Shown here: positions 1 through 9,235 of the stretch, piece by piece
Layout: each line of letters begins with the position of its first letter
Position numbering within the stretch: the stretch's first letter is position 1
From: Emiliania huxleyi CCMP1516
Taxonomy: Eukaryota > Haptophyta > Isochrysidales > Noelaerhabdaceae
NCBI RefSeq assembly: GCF_000372725.1
Contig: NW_005200600.1
Span: forward strand, 689,954-753,953
Length of the DNA stretch: 64,000 nucleotides
Reading direction: 5' to 3'
Notes under the pieces: generated by a model
What the model saw: only the letters and a program-made list of their open reading frames with translations
Databases searched by the model: none
Told to the model about the DNA's origin: nothing
Translations under genes and position numbers: made by a program

Positions 1-1503
1 GCGCGATCTGCAGCATCGCCGCCATCGGCGCGGAGACGTCGGCAAGGGGCGGAGTGCCGTCGAGGAGCTCGATGAGGGTGATGCCGAGCGACCAGATGTC
101 GGAGGAAGCGCCGCACGCCTCGCATAGTACATCAAGTGACATTATAACACATGACACATATCATATGCATATGGCCAGATGTCGATATTGGCGCCGCGCG
201 CCTCGCCCGTGATGACCTGGCCGGGGGGGGGGGGGGGGTTGGCGGGCCAAGGGCAAGGGGGAAAGGGCTGTGAGGGTGAAGGTGAAGTGGCCACCTCCGG
301 GGCCATCCACTGGGGGGTCCCGGGGACTAACTCACCCTCACCCTAACCCTATGTCACCTCCGGGGCCATCCACTGGGGGGTCCCGGTGACGCTCGAGGCG
401 GAGAGGTCGCCTGTTCACAGCTGGAGGTGTGAAGAGCGAGCCTCCTCCCGGTGGCGCTGAAGGAGGGGAGAGGTCTCCGATGCAGCTCGAGACGCCAAAG
501 TCTGCGATCTTGACCACCCCTCCCCGGGTGAGGAGCAGGTTGCCGCCCTTGACGTCACGGTGCAGCGTGCCCCGCTCCACGTGCAGGTACCGCAGCCCCT
601 GCAGCACGTCGTGCGCAGCGGCGGCCGCCTCGGCGTCCGAGGGAGGCCCCACCTAGAAGAGAGAGGAGAAACGGCTCCGAGCGCGCCCCGAGGAGGGTCT
701 GCCCAGCGTGCTAGACATGTCCCCACCGCCCTCACGACCTCTTGCAGCGAGCCGCGCTCGCAGAGCTCCAGCAGCACCCACACCTCCCCCGCACCGGGGA
801 GCGGGAAGGCGCCCAGGAACGGGACGATGTGCGGGTGCGAGAAGGAGCGCAGGAGCAGGATCTCGCGCTCGAGCTCGAGCTGCACCTTTCATCAGATTCA
901 CACAGCTCCCAACAAGAGCCATACCTGATCTCGCGCCTCGAGCTCGAGCTGCACCTCGCCCGGCGCGAGACCCTCCTGCAGCGGCACTATCTTGACGGCG
1001 ACATCGCGCCCGGACCCCTCGCGCCCGCGCCAGACGGAGCCGTAGCAGCCGCCGCCCAGCTTGTCCAGCAGCCTCGGTGCCTCTGGCCCAGGCTGCGGCT
1101 GGCCGCCGACCCCGACACCGGCCCGGACTGCCGCAGCCGCCTCGTCGCGCTTGGCCGTCGCCAGAGAATACAACCGAGGTGGCAGTTCGGAATGTCTCGC
1201 GGCTGCGAGGAGCCTCGTGTACAGCGCCAGTGCTGGAGCCGGCATGTGCAGCTTGAGGAGCATGTTTGCGGCCGACAGCGCGAAGCGCGGCTCACCTGGC
1301 ACCATCCGACGCGCTGCGTCGAAGCAGCGGAGCGCTTCGCGCGTGTCACCGTTCCGATTCAGCTCGAGGCCCTCCGCGTTGAGCGCGGCGGCCCTCCGCC
1401 TCATGAATACGAAGAGAAGGGACTGCCGGACCGGCCTGTGGCTTGCCTCAACAAGGTCCAACTGTTGCGCTCGGTAGCTGGCGCATTTCTTCCCGGCGTG
1501 CAA
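1..1503 (-). CDS. Protein kinase with N-terminal TPR-like region (3' partial)
   Basis: Serine/threonine kinase of MAPKKK/STE-like appearance, running off the left edge. Model (minus): 1503-955, 885-727, 652-478, 410-358, 216-202, 118-1. The exons join in frame, and the fifth is only 15 nt (VITGE). The first ~130 residues are helical with a TPR-like stretch ([20 protein letters not shown]). The kinase then shows the glycine loop [12 protein letters not shown], the VAVKIV lysine, catalytic [15 protein letters not shown] in IADFGVSS, the activation segment end [12 protein letters not shown] and helix F SSDIWSLG. Introns are 69, 74, 67, 141 and 83 nt; the third has a GA donor and the last a GC donor. 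Most begin with a copy of the start of the next exon. Kinase identity is certain; the substrate is unknown. Confidence 0.9.
294..387 (-). repeat. 30-bp direct repeat flanking telomere-like sequence in the kinase gene
   Basis: A ~30-bp segment ending in GGCCCCGGAGGTG (sense) occurs at 387-358 (exon, TPQWMAPE) and again at 323-294 inside the intron. They are separated by TAGGGTTAGGGTGAGGGTGA. The copies are 64 nt apart. Confidence 0.85.
411..436 (-). repeat. Introner core, kinase gene (intron 477-411)
   Basis: Sense: CTCTTCACACCTCCAGCTGT then GAACAG before GCGACCTCTCCGCCTCGAGC; donor GAGACCTCTCCCCTCCTTCA is the duplicated copy. GA-AG, 67 nt. Confidence 0.85.
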
Positions 1504-1603
1504 TAGCCTCTTGCGACGCAGGTTCCGACCCTCTGCGTGGCCGACTCACACAGCGAGCCTTCCTGTCTCTCTGCTGCCGATTCATCGGTGGTGCTCAGTG
1601 GCC

Positions 1604-1654
1604 CTCAGTCAAGATATTGTAGAGACCGACCATATGCGCAATATCTTGACTGAG
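1604..1654. repeat. Perfect 16-bp inverted repeat, 19-nt loop
   Basis: CTCAGTCAAGATATTG at 1604-1619 is exactly reverse-complemented at 1639-1654. It lies about 100 bp upstream of the kinase start. It may be a small palindromic element or a hairpin in the kinase promoter/5' UTR. Confidence 0.8.
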
Positions 1655-2292
1655 AGCTATTAATTAAGCCCCGTTCGACGATCGGTAGCCTCACCGCGGG
1701 TCGCGCCGCTGTGCAGCGAGAGCCAGGCTCGCCCGGCGAAGGTGACCAGAGAGCGCTCAACAAATACCAGAAAAAATCAGGGAGCCTCAGAGAGTGCCAC
1801 TGCCACCACCCAGGCCGCGGGAGCCGATCGATCGGCTGCGCCGAGGACAGCTCCCTCAGTGTGCTCCGCGGCACCAGTGTGCGTCGCGGCGCCGTCCAGC
1901 CACTTTGGCGGCCAGCCACGGACGAGTTCTTCGACTCTGAAGGAAAGGTACTAGTAGCGTAGTAGGATGAGATTATGAAAAACGCCGGAATCCGTCTGAA
2001 AGGTATTTTCATGCTCTATTGACTGGGGGGCGAAAAAATCCTCCGCCAAATATTTTCACAGCGGGCGTGATTCACAGCCTTGTTATTGAGAAGAAAGGTA
2101 GGTAGGTAGAAAGGTGAAGAACAGCCAGGCTCGGACTGGACACCAACGCGGAGAAGAAAATACCTCTTATGGTTCACACCCAAGCATGTAGAGTGAAGCA
2201 TCAGTGAGCTGGCTGGTCGGTGTGTTCCTCGTGTGGCCCGCCTTGCGTGCTGGGAGGAGCAGGGAGAGACTGACTGCTGGCGACCGAAGGAC
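1655..2292. other. Intergenic between kinase and FIH-like gene
   Basis: No convincing gene. At 2071-2166 there is a copy of a ~35-bp sequence (starting TTCACAGCCTTGTTATTGAG) also found at 18365-18396, upstream of the plastid-protein gene. In this copy a ~61-bp segment starting GGTAGGTAGG separates two GAGAAGAAA repeats. Confidence 0.5.
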
Positions 2293-5200
2293 ATGGGTGC
2301 TCAAGGCCTTCACACCCACCGGCAGTGCTCGCGGTCCTCTCTGCGCCTCCGCCTCGAGCGGAGGTCGGGCGCCGCCGCCGCTGCCACTGCTCCGCCTCCA
2401 CGGCATGCCGACGCCTCTGAGGCCGCCGAAGCAGTGCTCCATTCGCTTGCGGAGCTGTTCGCAGCACGCGGCTGGCAGCCACCTCCAGCCGCACGGCGCG
2501 ACGGTGGGCTGTGGCTCCTGACGCGCGAGCAGCTCGCTGCACTGCCTCCGCCGCAGATGGCCGCCGCCGCATACGGCACACCATGCTTCGAGCCGTACTT
2601 TCGCTGCGAGCGCGCGCTTCCCGTCGCGGACTGCCGGCGGCGGGCGGGCGGGCCGCTGCCGGCGGCGGCACTAGAGCTGGTGCGCGCCGGCATGTGCTGC
2701 GTGCTCGACGGCGCGCGGCTGTGGCCTGCGGCCGAGGACAGGTCCCTGGCTGAAGACATGTTCCTGCCGCTAGGACCCTACCCTAACCCTGACCCTAACC
2801 CTCAGGTGGGGCTCCGCGGCGTACCTGCGAGAGGAGCTCAAGGGATGCGCTTGCGCCGTGCTCTCGTCGCCCGCAACCAGCCGCCGCTTCTCGTACTGGT
2901 TCGACCAGGAGAGCACCTCTGCCCGCGCCTCGTCCGGGTTCAGAGAAGGGGTCAGAGAAGGGTCAGAGAAGCTTCCTGCACTCCTCCCAGGCGAGCCACT
3001 CCGACCGCGTCTCTGCCGGGTACGAGGCGAAGCCGCTGGCGAGCGGCGGACTCAAGAGGGAGCAGCGGCGCGAGGCCGTCCGCGAACCTTCTCGGAACCT
3101 TCCGGCAGGTGAGCAGCCTCACGATGAGCATCGGCGAGTACCTCGACTCCGCGCAGGCGCAGCTCCCACCCGCGTTGCCCCGACCGCCGCCGCCGCTTCG
3201 ACCGCCGCCGCGCTCGCCGCCGCCCTCGCCGCTACCTCCGCCGCCGACGCCGCCCTCGCCGCCGCCGCCGCCCTCGCCGCCGCCACCGTCGGGCTTCGCC
3301 GCGAGCCGCGCCCTGCTCTCGCCGCCGCCTCCACCACCACCGCCCTCGCCGCCCGCATGACCGCCACTCCTTCGAGCACAGGCGGGTCCGAGCCACGGCC
3401 GCCGCTGCCTCTACCTGCAGCAGTCGGTCCTGCAGGCCGCCCGCTGAGATGTGTCGAGATGTCGAGATGTGTCGGTCCTGCCGGCGCCAGCAGGAGGGTC
3501 CCACGCCACCGCCGCAGCGGTAGGGGTGGGAGCTGCTCCTGCGACCCACCTCTTCACTGGGAGGCGTCCGCTCTCTGTATGCGATGCGCAGGAGCCTGCC
3601 GACGGCTCGCTTAATTAACTAATAATTACTAATTAATTAGCAGGCGCCTGCCGACGGCTCGGTCCAGCAAGGAGCCCTCCTGCCCTGCGCCGGCTTGGGC
3701 GAGGGGATGAGGCGCGCCCGGGATGGACCTGCCCGCCTTCGACTCCCTGGCCCGGCCCTGACCCTGGCCTCTGGCCCTAGGCGCGACATCGGGAGCGGGA
3801 TCGACCTGCAGGCCGTTCGGGCGCTTGCCGAGGCGGGCGGCTTCGGCCCGTGGCAGCGCTGCCAGCTCTTTGTCGGCGGCGCCTCTGCCGCAGGCGCGCG
3901 AGTCCTCCGCCAGATCAGCAAGTTGCGAAGTGGAGCGAGCCCGCAACTGTGTCGCAGCTTTCTTGCAGGCGCGCGGTCGATACTCCATTTCGACCAGTAC
4001 GACAATTTGTTCGTGCAGATCTCGGGCTGGAAGCGGTTCCGCGTCTACGACCCGCAGCAGACGAGGCGCCCCTGCCCGTACACCCGAGTACGGCCAGACG
4101 GACCTCACTTCTCCCACGTCGGGCACCTTCTCCTCCCACATTGGCACCTACCGCCCCTGTGGTCCTTCTCCTCCCACATTGGCACCTACCGCCCACCTGC
4201 AGACTGGTCCTTCTCCTCCCACATTGGCACCTACCGCCCACCTGCAGACTGGTCCTTCTCCTCCCACATTGGCACCTACTACCGCCCACCTGCAGACAGG
4301 TCTGGCCCGGCGTCTCTCGTCCTCGCGGTCCTCTCAACCTACCCTAACCCTAACCCTAGGTGCCTCTACCCGTTCCCGATCCACCACCCGCTCGACACAC
4401 GCGCCCAGGTGCCGCCGCCTCTGAGGCGACCGACCGACCGCCGCTCTCTCGGGGCCCAATCTCGGCTGATCTCGGGTCTGCTCGGCTGCCGCAGGTCGAC
4501 CTCGAGGCTCCCGACCTGGCCGCCTTCCCGCGCCTCTCCGAGGCGGTCTGCAGCGAGGCAGCCCGCCCCTTCCAAGCCCGCCCCTTCCAAGCCCGCCCCT
4601 TCCAAGCCCGCCCCTTCCAAGCCCGCCCCTTCCAAGCCCGCCCCTTCCAAGCCCGCCCCTTCCAAGCCCGCCCCCCTCTGAGCCCGCCGCCACCAAGCCC
4701 GCCTCGGCCCTCACCGCGGCCGCTCTCGCCGCCGCCGCCGTCGCCCCCACCGCCCAACCCGCTGCCGCCGTCGCCCACCCCCTCCCTCGCCGCCCCCGTG
4801 CGCCCAAAGGTGCTGCTTGGCCCCGGCCAGGCCCTCTTCCTCCCCGCCTACTGGTGGCACGAGGCTCCACGCGCCGCACGATCGCCTCGCCCGAGATCGG
4901 CCCGAGATCGACCCGAGAACGGCCCGAGACTAGGTCGTGACCGAGCCCCACGACGGCCTCACCGTCTCGGCCAACTTTTGGTTCGCCGCCGTCTACCGCC
5001 TCCTCACGCCGACCCGCCCGCTGGTGCCGTCGATGCAGTGCGAGCTCGCGCGCCAGCTCGAGTACCTCGTCTCGGACTGCCTCTCCGACCGCGCGCGCCT
5101 CGTCCCCGCCTTCTTCTCCGCGCTCCGCGCCGCGGTCGAGGCGGTCCACGCCGCGGCGGACGCGCGCTCCGCCGCCGCAGATGCGGCGAGGGCGGACGCG

Positions 5201-5377
5201 GCGGCGAGCGAGGCGCTGCACGCGCGGCGGCCTGCTGGAGTCGTGCCGCAGGAGTGGCAGGGCTTGTTTGAGTACGTGGTCCGCCAGCTCGGCTCGCTCG
5301 TCGGGCACGGGAGCGTGCTCCGCTTCTGCCTCGACTTGCTCGACGGCGGCCGGTTCGCGCGGTTAACTCTGGGGTGA
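2293..5377 (+). CDS. FIH1/HIF1AN-like asparaginyl hydroxylase (JmjC/cupin_8)
   Basis: Fe(II)/2-oxoglutarate dioxygenase resembling factor-inhibiting-HIF. Supported exons: 2293-2741, 2806 onward, then an ankyrin-hydroxylase core that ends at 3893, 3969-4065, 4360-4408, 4495-4545, 4810-4863 and 4934-5377; exons between 2.9 and 3.8 kb are less certain (RCLYLQQSVLQ near 3400 is one). Landmarks follow FIH order: WGSAAYLREELKG, the metal-binding ILHFDQYDNLFVQISGWKRF (His and Asp), CLYPFPIHHPLD (second His), VLLGPGQALFLPAYWWHE, then LTVSANFWF. FIH relatives hydroxylate Asn/Asp in ankyrin repeats; the substrate here is unknown. Two introns (2742-2805, 4066-4359) end in telomere-type CCCTAA repeats that supply the acceptor. 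The ATG at 2293 is the first in frame. Confidence 0.85.
2773..2805 (+). repeat. Telomere-like CCCTAA repeat at 3' end of an intron
   Basis: CCCTACCCTAACCCTGACCC and following repeats form the end of the 64-nt first intron of the FIH-like gene. The final CAG is the inferred acceptor, followed by GTGGGG. Confidence 0.8.
4125..4300 (+). repeat. ~45-bp tandem repeat in FIH-like intron
   Basis: About 3.5 copies of a unit containing TCCTTCTCCTCCCACATTGG and CACCTACCGCCCACCTGCAG, nearly identical. The repeat accounts for most of the long intron 4066-4359. Confidence 0.85.
4337..4359 (+). repeat. Telomere-like repeat forming a 3' splice site
   Basis: ACCTACCCTAACCCTAACCC followed by TAG ends the intron 4066-4359. 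The AG of the last repeat precedes GTGCCTCTACCC, which restores the FIH frame (TRCLYPFPIHH). Confidence 0.8.
4561..4675 (+). repeat. 15-bp tandem repeat in FIH-like intron
   Basis: About eight perfect copies of CCCGCCCCTTCCAAG inside the intron 4546-4809. Confidence 0.9.
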
Positions 5378-5557
5378 GGCGGCGGCGGGGAGGTGAGAGG
5401 TGCCGCGCGCGAGCATGGACGCGACGGCTCCTAAAGTCTCCAGATACAGTATTAAACGCATCTCTGCCGGAGTGTGACGATATCGCCAAAGTCACAGCCC
5501 CCGAAACCTCTCAGGCAGCCGCCCCGTCCCCCCGAAACCGCGAACAAGGCGGTTGCA

Positions 5558-6407
5558 GGGCCGAGCGTTGTTGATCTCTGGGTCAGTGGGCGCCCGCCCG
5601 CCGCCTCTGAGGGGGTCGGGCCCCCCCTAGACTGAAAACAAAAACAAAATGTAGAACCGTCAAAAACAGCCTGCGAGAGCGGCGCTGCGCGCCGCCTACT
5701 TCGTGCGGCGGGTCGTGAGTCGGACCCCCACGTGCATGCCACGACCACGGCATCCAAAAAATGGAAAAGTAGACCATAGTCGGATGGGCACGAACCCGCG
5801 CAGCGCCGGCTTTGAGCCACACGCTGCGCCTTCCTAGATGTCCATTGTGACCCGATCGTCATCTTTTTCGTCAAAGCCAGCTTCATCGTGGCCGTCGCCA
5901 CCCTCGCCGCCGTCTCGCCGCCGTCTCGCCTACGACGTCGCCGCCGTCGCTATCAGGCCCATTCATGATGCAGGCCCAGCCCACACCCCTGGCTCCTATG
6001 CCGACGTGTCCCGCGTGCTCCCCCGTCCGCCGATGTCTCTGCTGCCGCCCCTGCAGCGGGCCCTTCTCGCCGCCTTCGCTGCCGCTGCTCGCTGTCGGCT
6101 CGTCATTTTTCTGTCTACGGTCATATGGGGGCGCCATCGCTGTTCTCTTTCTCTCTCCTGGGGTTAGCTCCAAGCTGCCGTGTCGGGGACGCCGCCCCCT
6201 CGGCTCCCCCCCCCCCCCCCCTTCTCCGCTGAACTGCATGCTGCGATTCTCCCCCCTTGTCCCAGGAGCCAGGTGCGTGTGTCTAATCGTAGTGGGGGCC
6301 CTGGCCCCCCTCTGTTTTCTGTTTTCTGTTTTTCAAAACGCCCGCCCGCCCGCCACCCCGAGGCGGCTCGGCCCCCCACTGACCCAGAGATCAAAAACGC
6401 TCGGCCC
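5558..6407. mobile_element. ~850-bp element with ~33-bp imperfect terminal inverted repeats
   Basis: The left end GGGCCGAGCGTTGTTGATCT then CTGGGTCAGTGGG is mirrored at the right end (6375-6407 read on minus: GGGCCGAGCGTTTTTGATCT then CTGGGTCAGTGGG). GC-rich CGCCCGCCCGCC stretches lie just inside both ends. There is no convincing transposase, so it is best described as a non-autonomous DNA transposon (MITE-like). Target duplication could not be assigned. Confidence 0.6.
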
Positions 6408-6651
6408 AGCCAGCCCAGCCACCCCGCCCCGTCACCTCTTGAAAGAGCGCCATCAAGGTCTCGTCGTCCACCTCTCCCGGCCCGCCTCCTCAGCCTGCTT
6501 CATCACCAACCTGATTTTATCGGCGCCGCCGCGCTGATTCGCGCGTCCTCGGACATGACTCCTGCTACCCTGAGCCGCGGTGGTACGTGCGTTCCCTCGG
6601 GGAGAGTATCAGTAGTAAGCGCCGTCGTCTTTTTCGTGGGACCCCGCCGAG

Positions 6652-7463
6652 AGGCGAGAGGCTCTATTACACCCTTTTACGCACACACACGATGTGTGAG
6701 AGGGCACACATGCACAATCATGTTCATGTTCATGTTCATGTTCATGTTCATGTTCATGTCATGTTGTGCATGTGCATGTCATGCGCATGTGCATGCGCAT
6801 GTGCATGTGCATGTGCATGTTGCATGGTGCATGTCCACACAACAACATGAACATGAGCATGTGCAACATGCACATGTGCATGCACATGTGCGTGTGCACA
6901 TAGGGACGGTGTATCAGTCGCCTTATGCCACCGTTGCATATCCGCGACTGATACACCGTCGCATAGGCGCACAGACCTGCGCACAGACCTGCGCACAGAC
7001 CTGCGCGGCCGGTGACGTGACAATGATCAAACATCAATGTGGTACACACACACATCCTACTCTTTACTCACAAAGCCTACTCTGTGCGAGTGTGTCCACT
7101 GACACACACAGCTTTCGGGTCGGTGGGTCACTGCCCCCCCCCCCCCCCCGCCCGCAAAAAAGAGGCGAATTCTTTTAGGGGCTCGTGGTGCCATGGTGAG
7201 CAGGGCCAGCGCACGACCCGCGCGCGCCGCCAGTCATCGCCCGCACGCCGAGGGCCGGGGAGAGCGCACCAGACGATTGGGATCGGGTTGCTCGTAGCTA
7301 TGTTGCGACGTTTGGAGTTTTTTTACCTCGCCCACGCGCAGGGGCTGCTCAGAAAATGGTGCACCGCCCGTGCTGCGCACACCCAGTCATCGCCCGCACG
7401 CCGGGACACGCGCTCTTCCCTCAGACACCCACTCACCCACTCACCATCTCGCGGCATGCACGG
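6652..7463 (+). repeat. Dispersed promoter-bearing block, copy 1
   Basis: Shared with 8083-8564, 12808-13342 and 13880-14537. Order: (CATGTT)n and (GTGCAT)n microsatellites; a 17-bp perfect hairpin (6905-6921 with 6944-6960); (CACAGACCTGCG)3; a conserved ~140 bp; a C homopolymer; then GAATTCTTTTAGGGGCTCGT and an ATG at 7193 followed at once by GTGAG. Copies 1 and 4 also share the following ~270 bp, which in copy 4 is eL13 intron 1. Homology ends at the GGCATGC at 7457-7463. Confidence 0.85.
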
Positions 7464-8059
7464 TGACAAGGAGAAACCAGAGCTCACCCGGCAGTACAAC
7501 GAGGGGTACAAGGTCGACCTCGCGGAACCCCACGCTGGCCCGGGAGGATGCGATGAGGTGAATGAAGTCAAGCTCTGGACACCCCTCCTCAAGACCTCCT
7601 CGGCGGGCGTTGGCAACGCCTCGAGCGGCGGCACGCCCGCCTCCGTTGGCCACTCCTACGCCTTCGGCAACACCGAAGAGAAGGCCCGCCGCCTAAACAT
7701 GGGCTGCAAGGCGCGCGGGCAGCCCGGCCAACCCTTCGACCACAAGAACGGCCACGGCTACGTCAAGGCGCATCGCGGTTTCTACCACGACGCGATCTTT
7801 GTCAAGCGCAACAAACTTCAACCTGCTGCTCCACGAGACGTTCGGCGGCGGCTTCTCGCCCACCGCCGTTCTCAAGCTGCGCCGCCTCGCGCGCAAAGCC
7901 GCGCGCGGCAGCGTCGACCGCACGGCCTACTCGCCCAAGTACTCGCTCTCTTTTATGTCCCACCATGCAGAGCGCATCTCTCTCTCTGTTGTGCGAGGCG
8001 TGAACCGCGCCATTCGCTCTCACCTGGCAACCCTGTCTGCACGTCTCGCGCGCGCGTGA
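7193..8059 (+). CDS. Unrecognised gene under a duplicated eL13 promoter
   Basis: The start is inferred by analogy with eL13: ATG at 7193-7195 immediately followed by a GT donor, then an intron into coding sequence after ~7456. The body reads YNEGYKVDLAEPHAGPGG through KAHRGFYHDAIFVKRN. It continues one base out of frame from ~7812 as FNLLLHETFGGGFSPTAVLK to VRGVNRAIRSHLATLSARLA and a stop at 8059, so a frameshift, tiny intron or sequence error separates the halves. ATG 7456 is an alternative unspliced start. No family was recognised. It is notable mainly for its captured promoter. Confidence 0.45.
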
Positions 8060-8082
8060 ACAGGGCTCCAGGCCCCAAATGA

Positions 8083-8127
8083 CGTGTGAGTGTTAGAGTT
8101 GTTTGGTATTGCTAAAAAATCTCTCTC
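8083..8127 (+). terminator. Recurrent gene-3'-end motif, copy A
   Basis: GAGTGTTAGAGTTGTTTGGT then ATTGCTAAAAAATCTCTCTC, 24 bp after the stop at 8059. The CT-rich end is mirrored at 8140-8156 (AGAGAGAGATTTTT), making a hairpin. The same motif follows other plus-strand genes at 11178 and 20056. A 3'-UTR processing signal or an element end is inferred. Confidence 0.5.
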
Positions 8128-8564
8128 TCATGTGCATGTGCAGAGAGAGATTTTTATTAACATGTGCATGTGCATGTGCATGTGCATGTGCATGTGCATG
8201 TGCATGTGCATGTGCATGGTGCATGTCCACACAACAACATGGGCATGTACATGTGCGTGTGCACATAGGGACGGTGTATCAGTCGCCTTATGCCACCGTT
8301 GCATATCCGCGACTGATACACCGTCGCATAGGCGCACAGAGCTGCGCACAGACCTGCGCACAGACCTGCGCGGCCGGTGACGTGACAATGATCAAACATC
8401 AATGTGGTACACACACACATCCTACTCTTTACTCACAAAGCCTACTCTGTGCGAGTGTGTCCACTGACACACACACGCTCTCGGGTCACTGGGTCACTGC
8501 CCCCCCCCCCCCCGCCCGCGAAAAAGAGGCGAATTCTTTTAGGGGCTCGTGGTGCCATGGTGAG
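8083..8564 (+). repeat. Dispersed promoter-bearing block, copy 2
   Basis: Starts with the gene-end motif (see 8083-8127), then a (GTGCAT)n array, the 17-bp hairpin (8270-8286 with 8309-8325), the CACAGACCTGCG repeats, a C run and GAATTCTTTTAGGGGCTCGT. It ends in ATG|GTGAG at 8557-8564, after which similarity to copies 1 and 4 stops. No gene follows on the plus strand, so this looks like an orphan promoter. Confidence 0.8.
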
Positions 8565-8602
8565 ACCGTGCAGCGGGAGGCAAGTCTGCGCTACTTTCAC
8601 AT

Positions 8603-9115
8603 TCAGGGCTCGTCCCTTCCCCGATCGCAGCGACTTGCTGTCTTTTCCCATCTTAATTCGCGTTCGTTCCTTTGGCTTTGCCGTCGCGTCAGCTCTCCCC
8701 CCGTCTCAAACTCGTCGTATCGGAGCAAGAAGCGCGTTAGGGGGTCGTCCTCCTGTAGCTCCCCTACTCTGATCGCGCTCGCCCCGTGTCCGTATCCCAC
8801 AAACAGCTCGTAGCTTTCGTCCTGCCAGTTTATGTGTCTCTGGGGCGCCCCCTCTGGGAACAACGTCTCATCCGCCCCGAGGCTCCCCTCCTGTCGCTCC
8901 CTCTCCTGTCTCTCCATCATATTTTCCATCGCGTCCGCCGTGATCTTATTTTGCTCGGGTATCTCCTCCTCCCATGTCGCGTTCGTATCGAGGCCCGGGG
9001 TCCCCTCCAGCTTTATCACTCGATTGTCCCCGTCCTCTCTCGACCCCAGGTGCGTGCCGCTGTCTTGCGCCGGTTTCTTCCCTCCGAGGTAGAGCGTCCT
9101 GGCCTTCCCCTCCAC
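8603..9115 (-). CDS. Unrecognised acidic ORF (170 aa)
   Basis: A single open frame with balanced composition, unlike the low-complexity frames around it: DNRVIKLEGTPGLDTNATWE, then INWQDESYELFVGYGHG and DPLTRFLLRYDEFETGGELT. No family recognised. It may be a fragment of a larger gene or a domesticated element ORF. The frame stays open upstream to about 9140. Confidence 0.35.
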   Translation of the reverse strand: MEGKARTLYLGGKKPAQDSGTHLGSREDGDNRVIKLEGTPGLDTNATWEEEIPEQNKITADAMENMMERQERERQEGSLGADETLFPEGAPQRHINWQDESYELFVGYGHGASAIRVGELQEDDPLTRFLLRYDEFETGGELTRRQSQRNERELRWEKTASRCDRGRDEP

Positions 9116-9235
9116 TCGGATGTCCTCTCGGAGTACCAGTGAATTCTCAAAATCAAAGCGGCGCGCGGTTTGGCCGAGGGGTTAGCGAAAGGCCGCGCCC
9201 CTGAGGATCCGCTCCCCACTTAGTACAACGCTCAC

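Noticed and set aside
4561-4675. Repeat-encoded protein (PSKPA)n
   Set aside because: 15-bp tandem repeat inside an intron of the FIH-like gene; the frame is open only because the unit is a multiple of three.
5785-5835. Possible tRNA/SINE promoter on the minus strand (GGGTTCGTGCCC)
   Set aside because: Box-B-like, but the A and B boxes are only ~12 nt apart and the arms do not pair; treated as chance inside the TIR element.
7193-8059. Recent retrocopy or second eL13 gene
   Set aside because: Only promoter, ATG and intron sequence are shared with eL13; the coding sequence is unrelated.
9160-9232. tRNA-like sequence (box-A-like TTGGCCGAGGGGTTAGCG)
   Set aside because: Resembles the D-arm of Ser/Leu tRNAs, but there is no T-arm/box B at the right distance and no closing acceptor stem.
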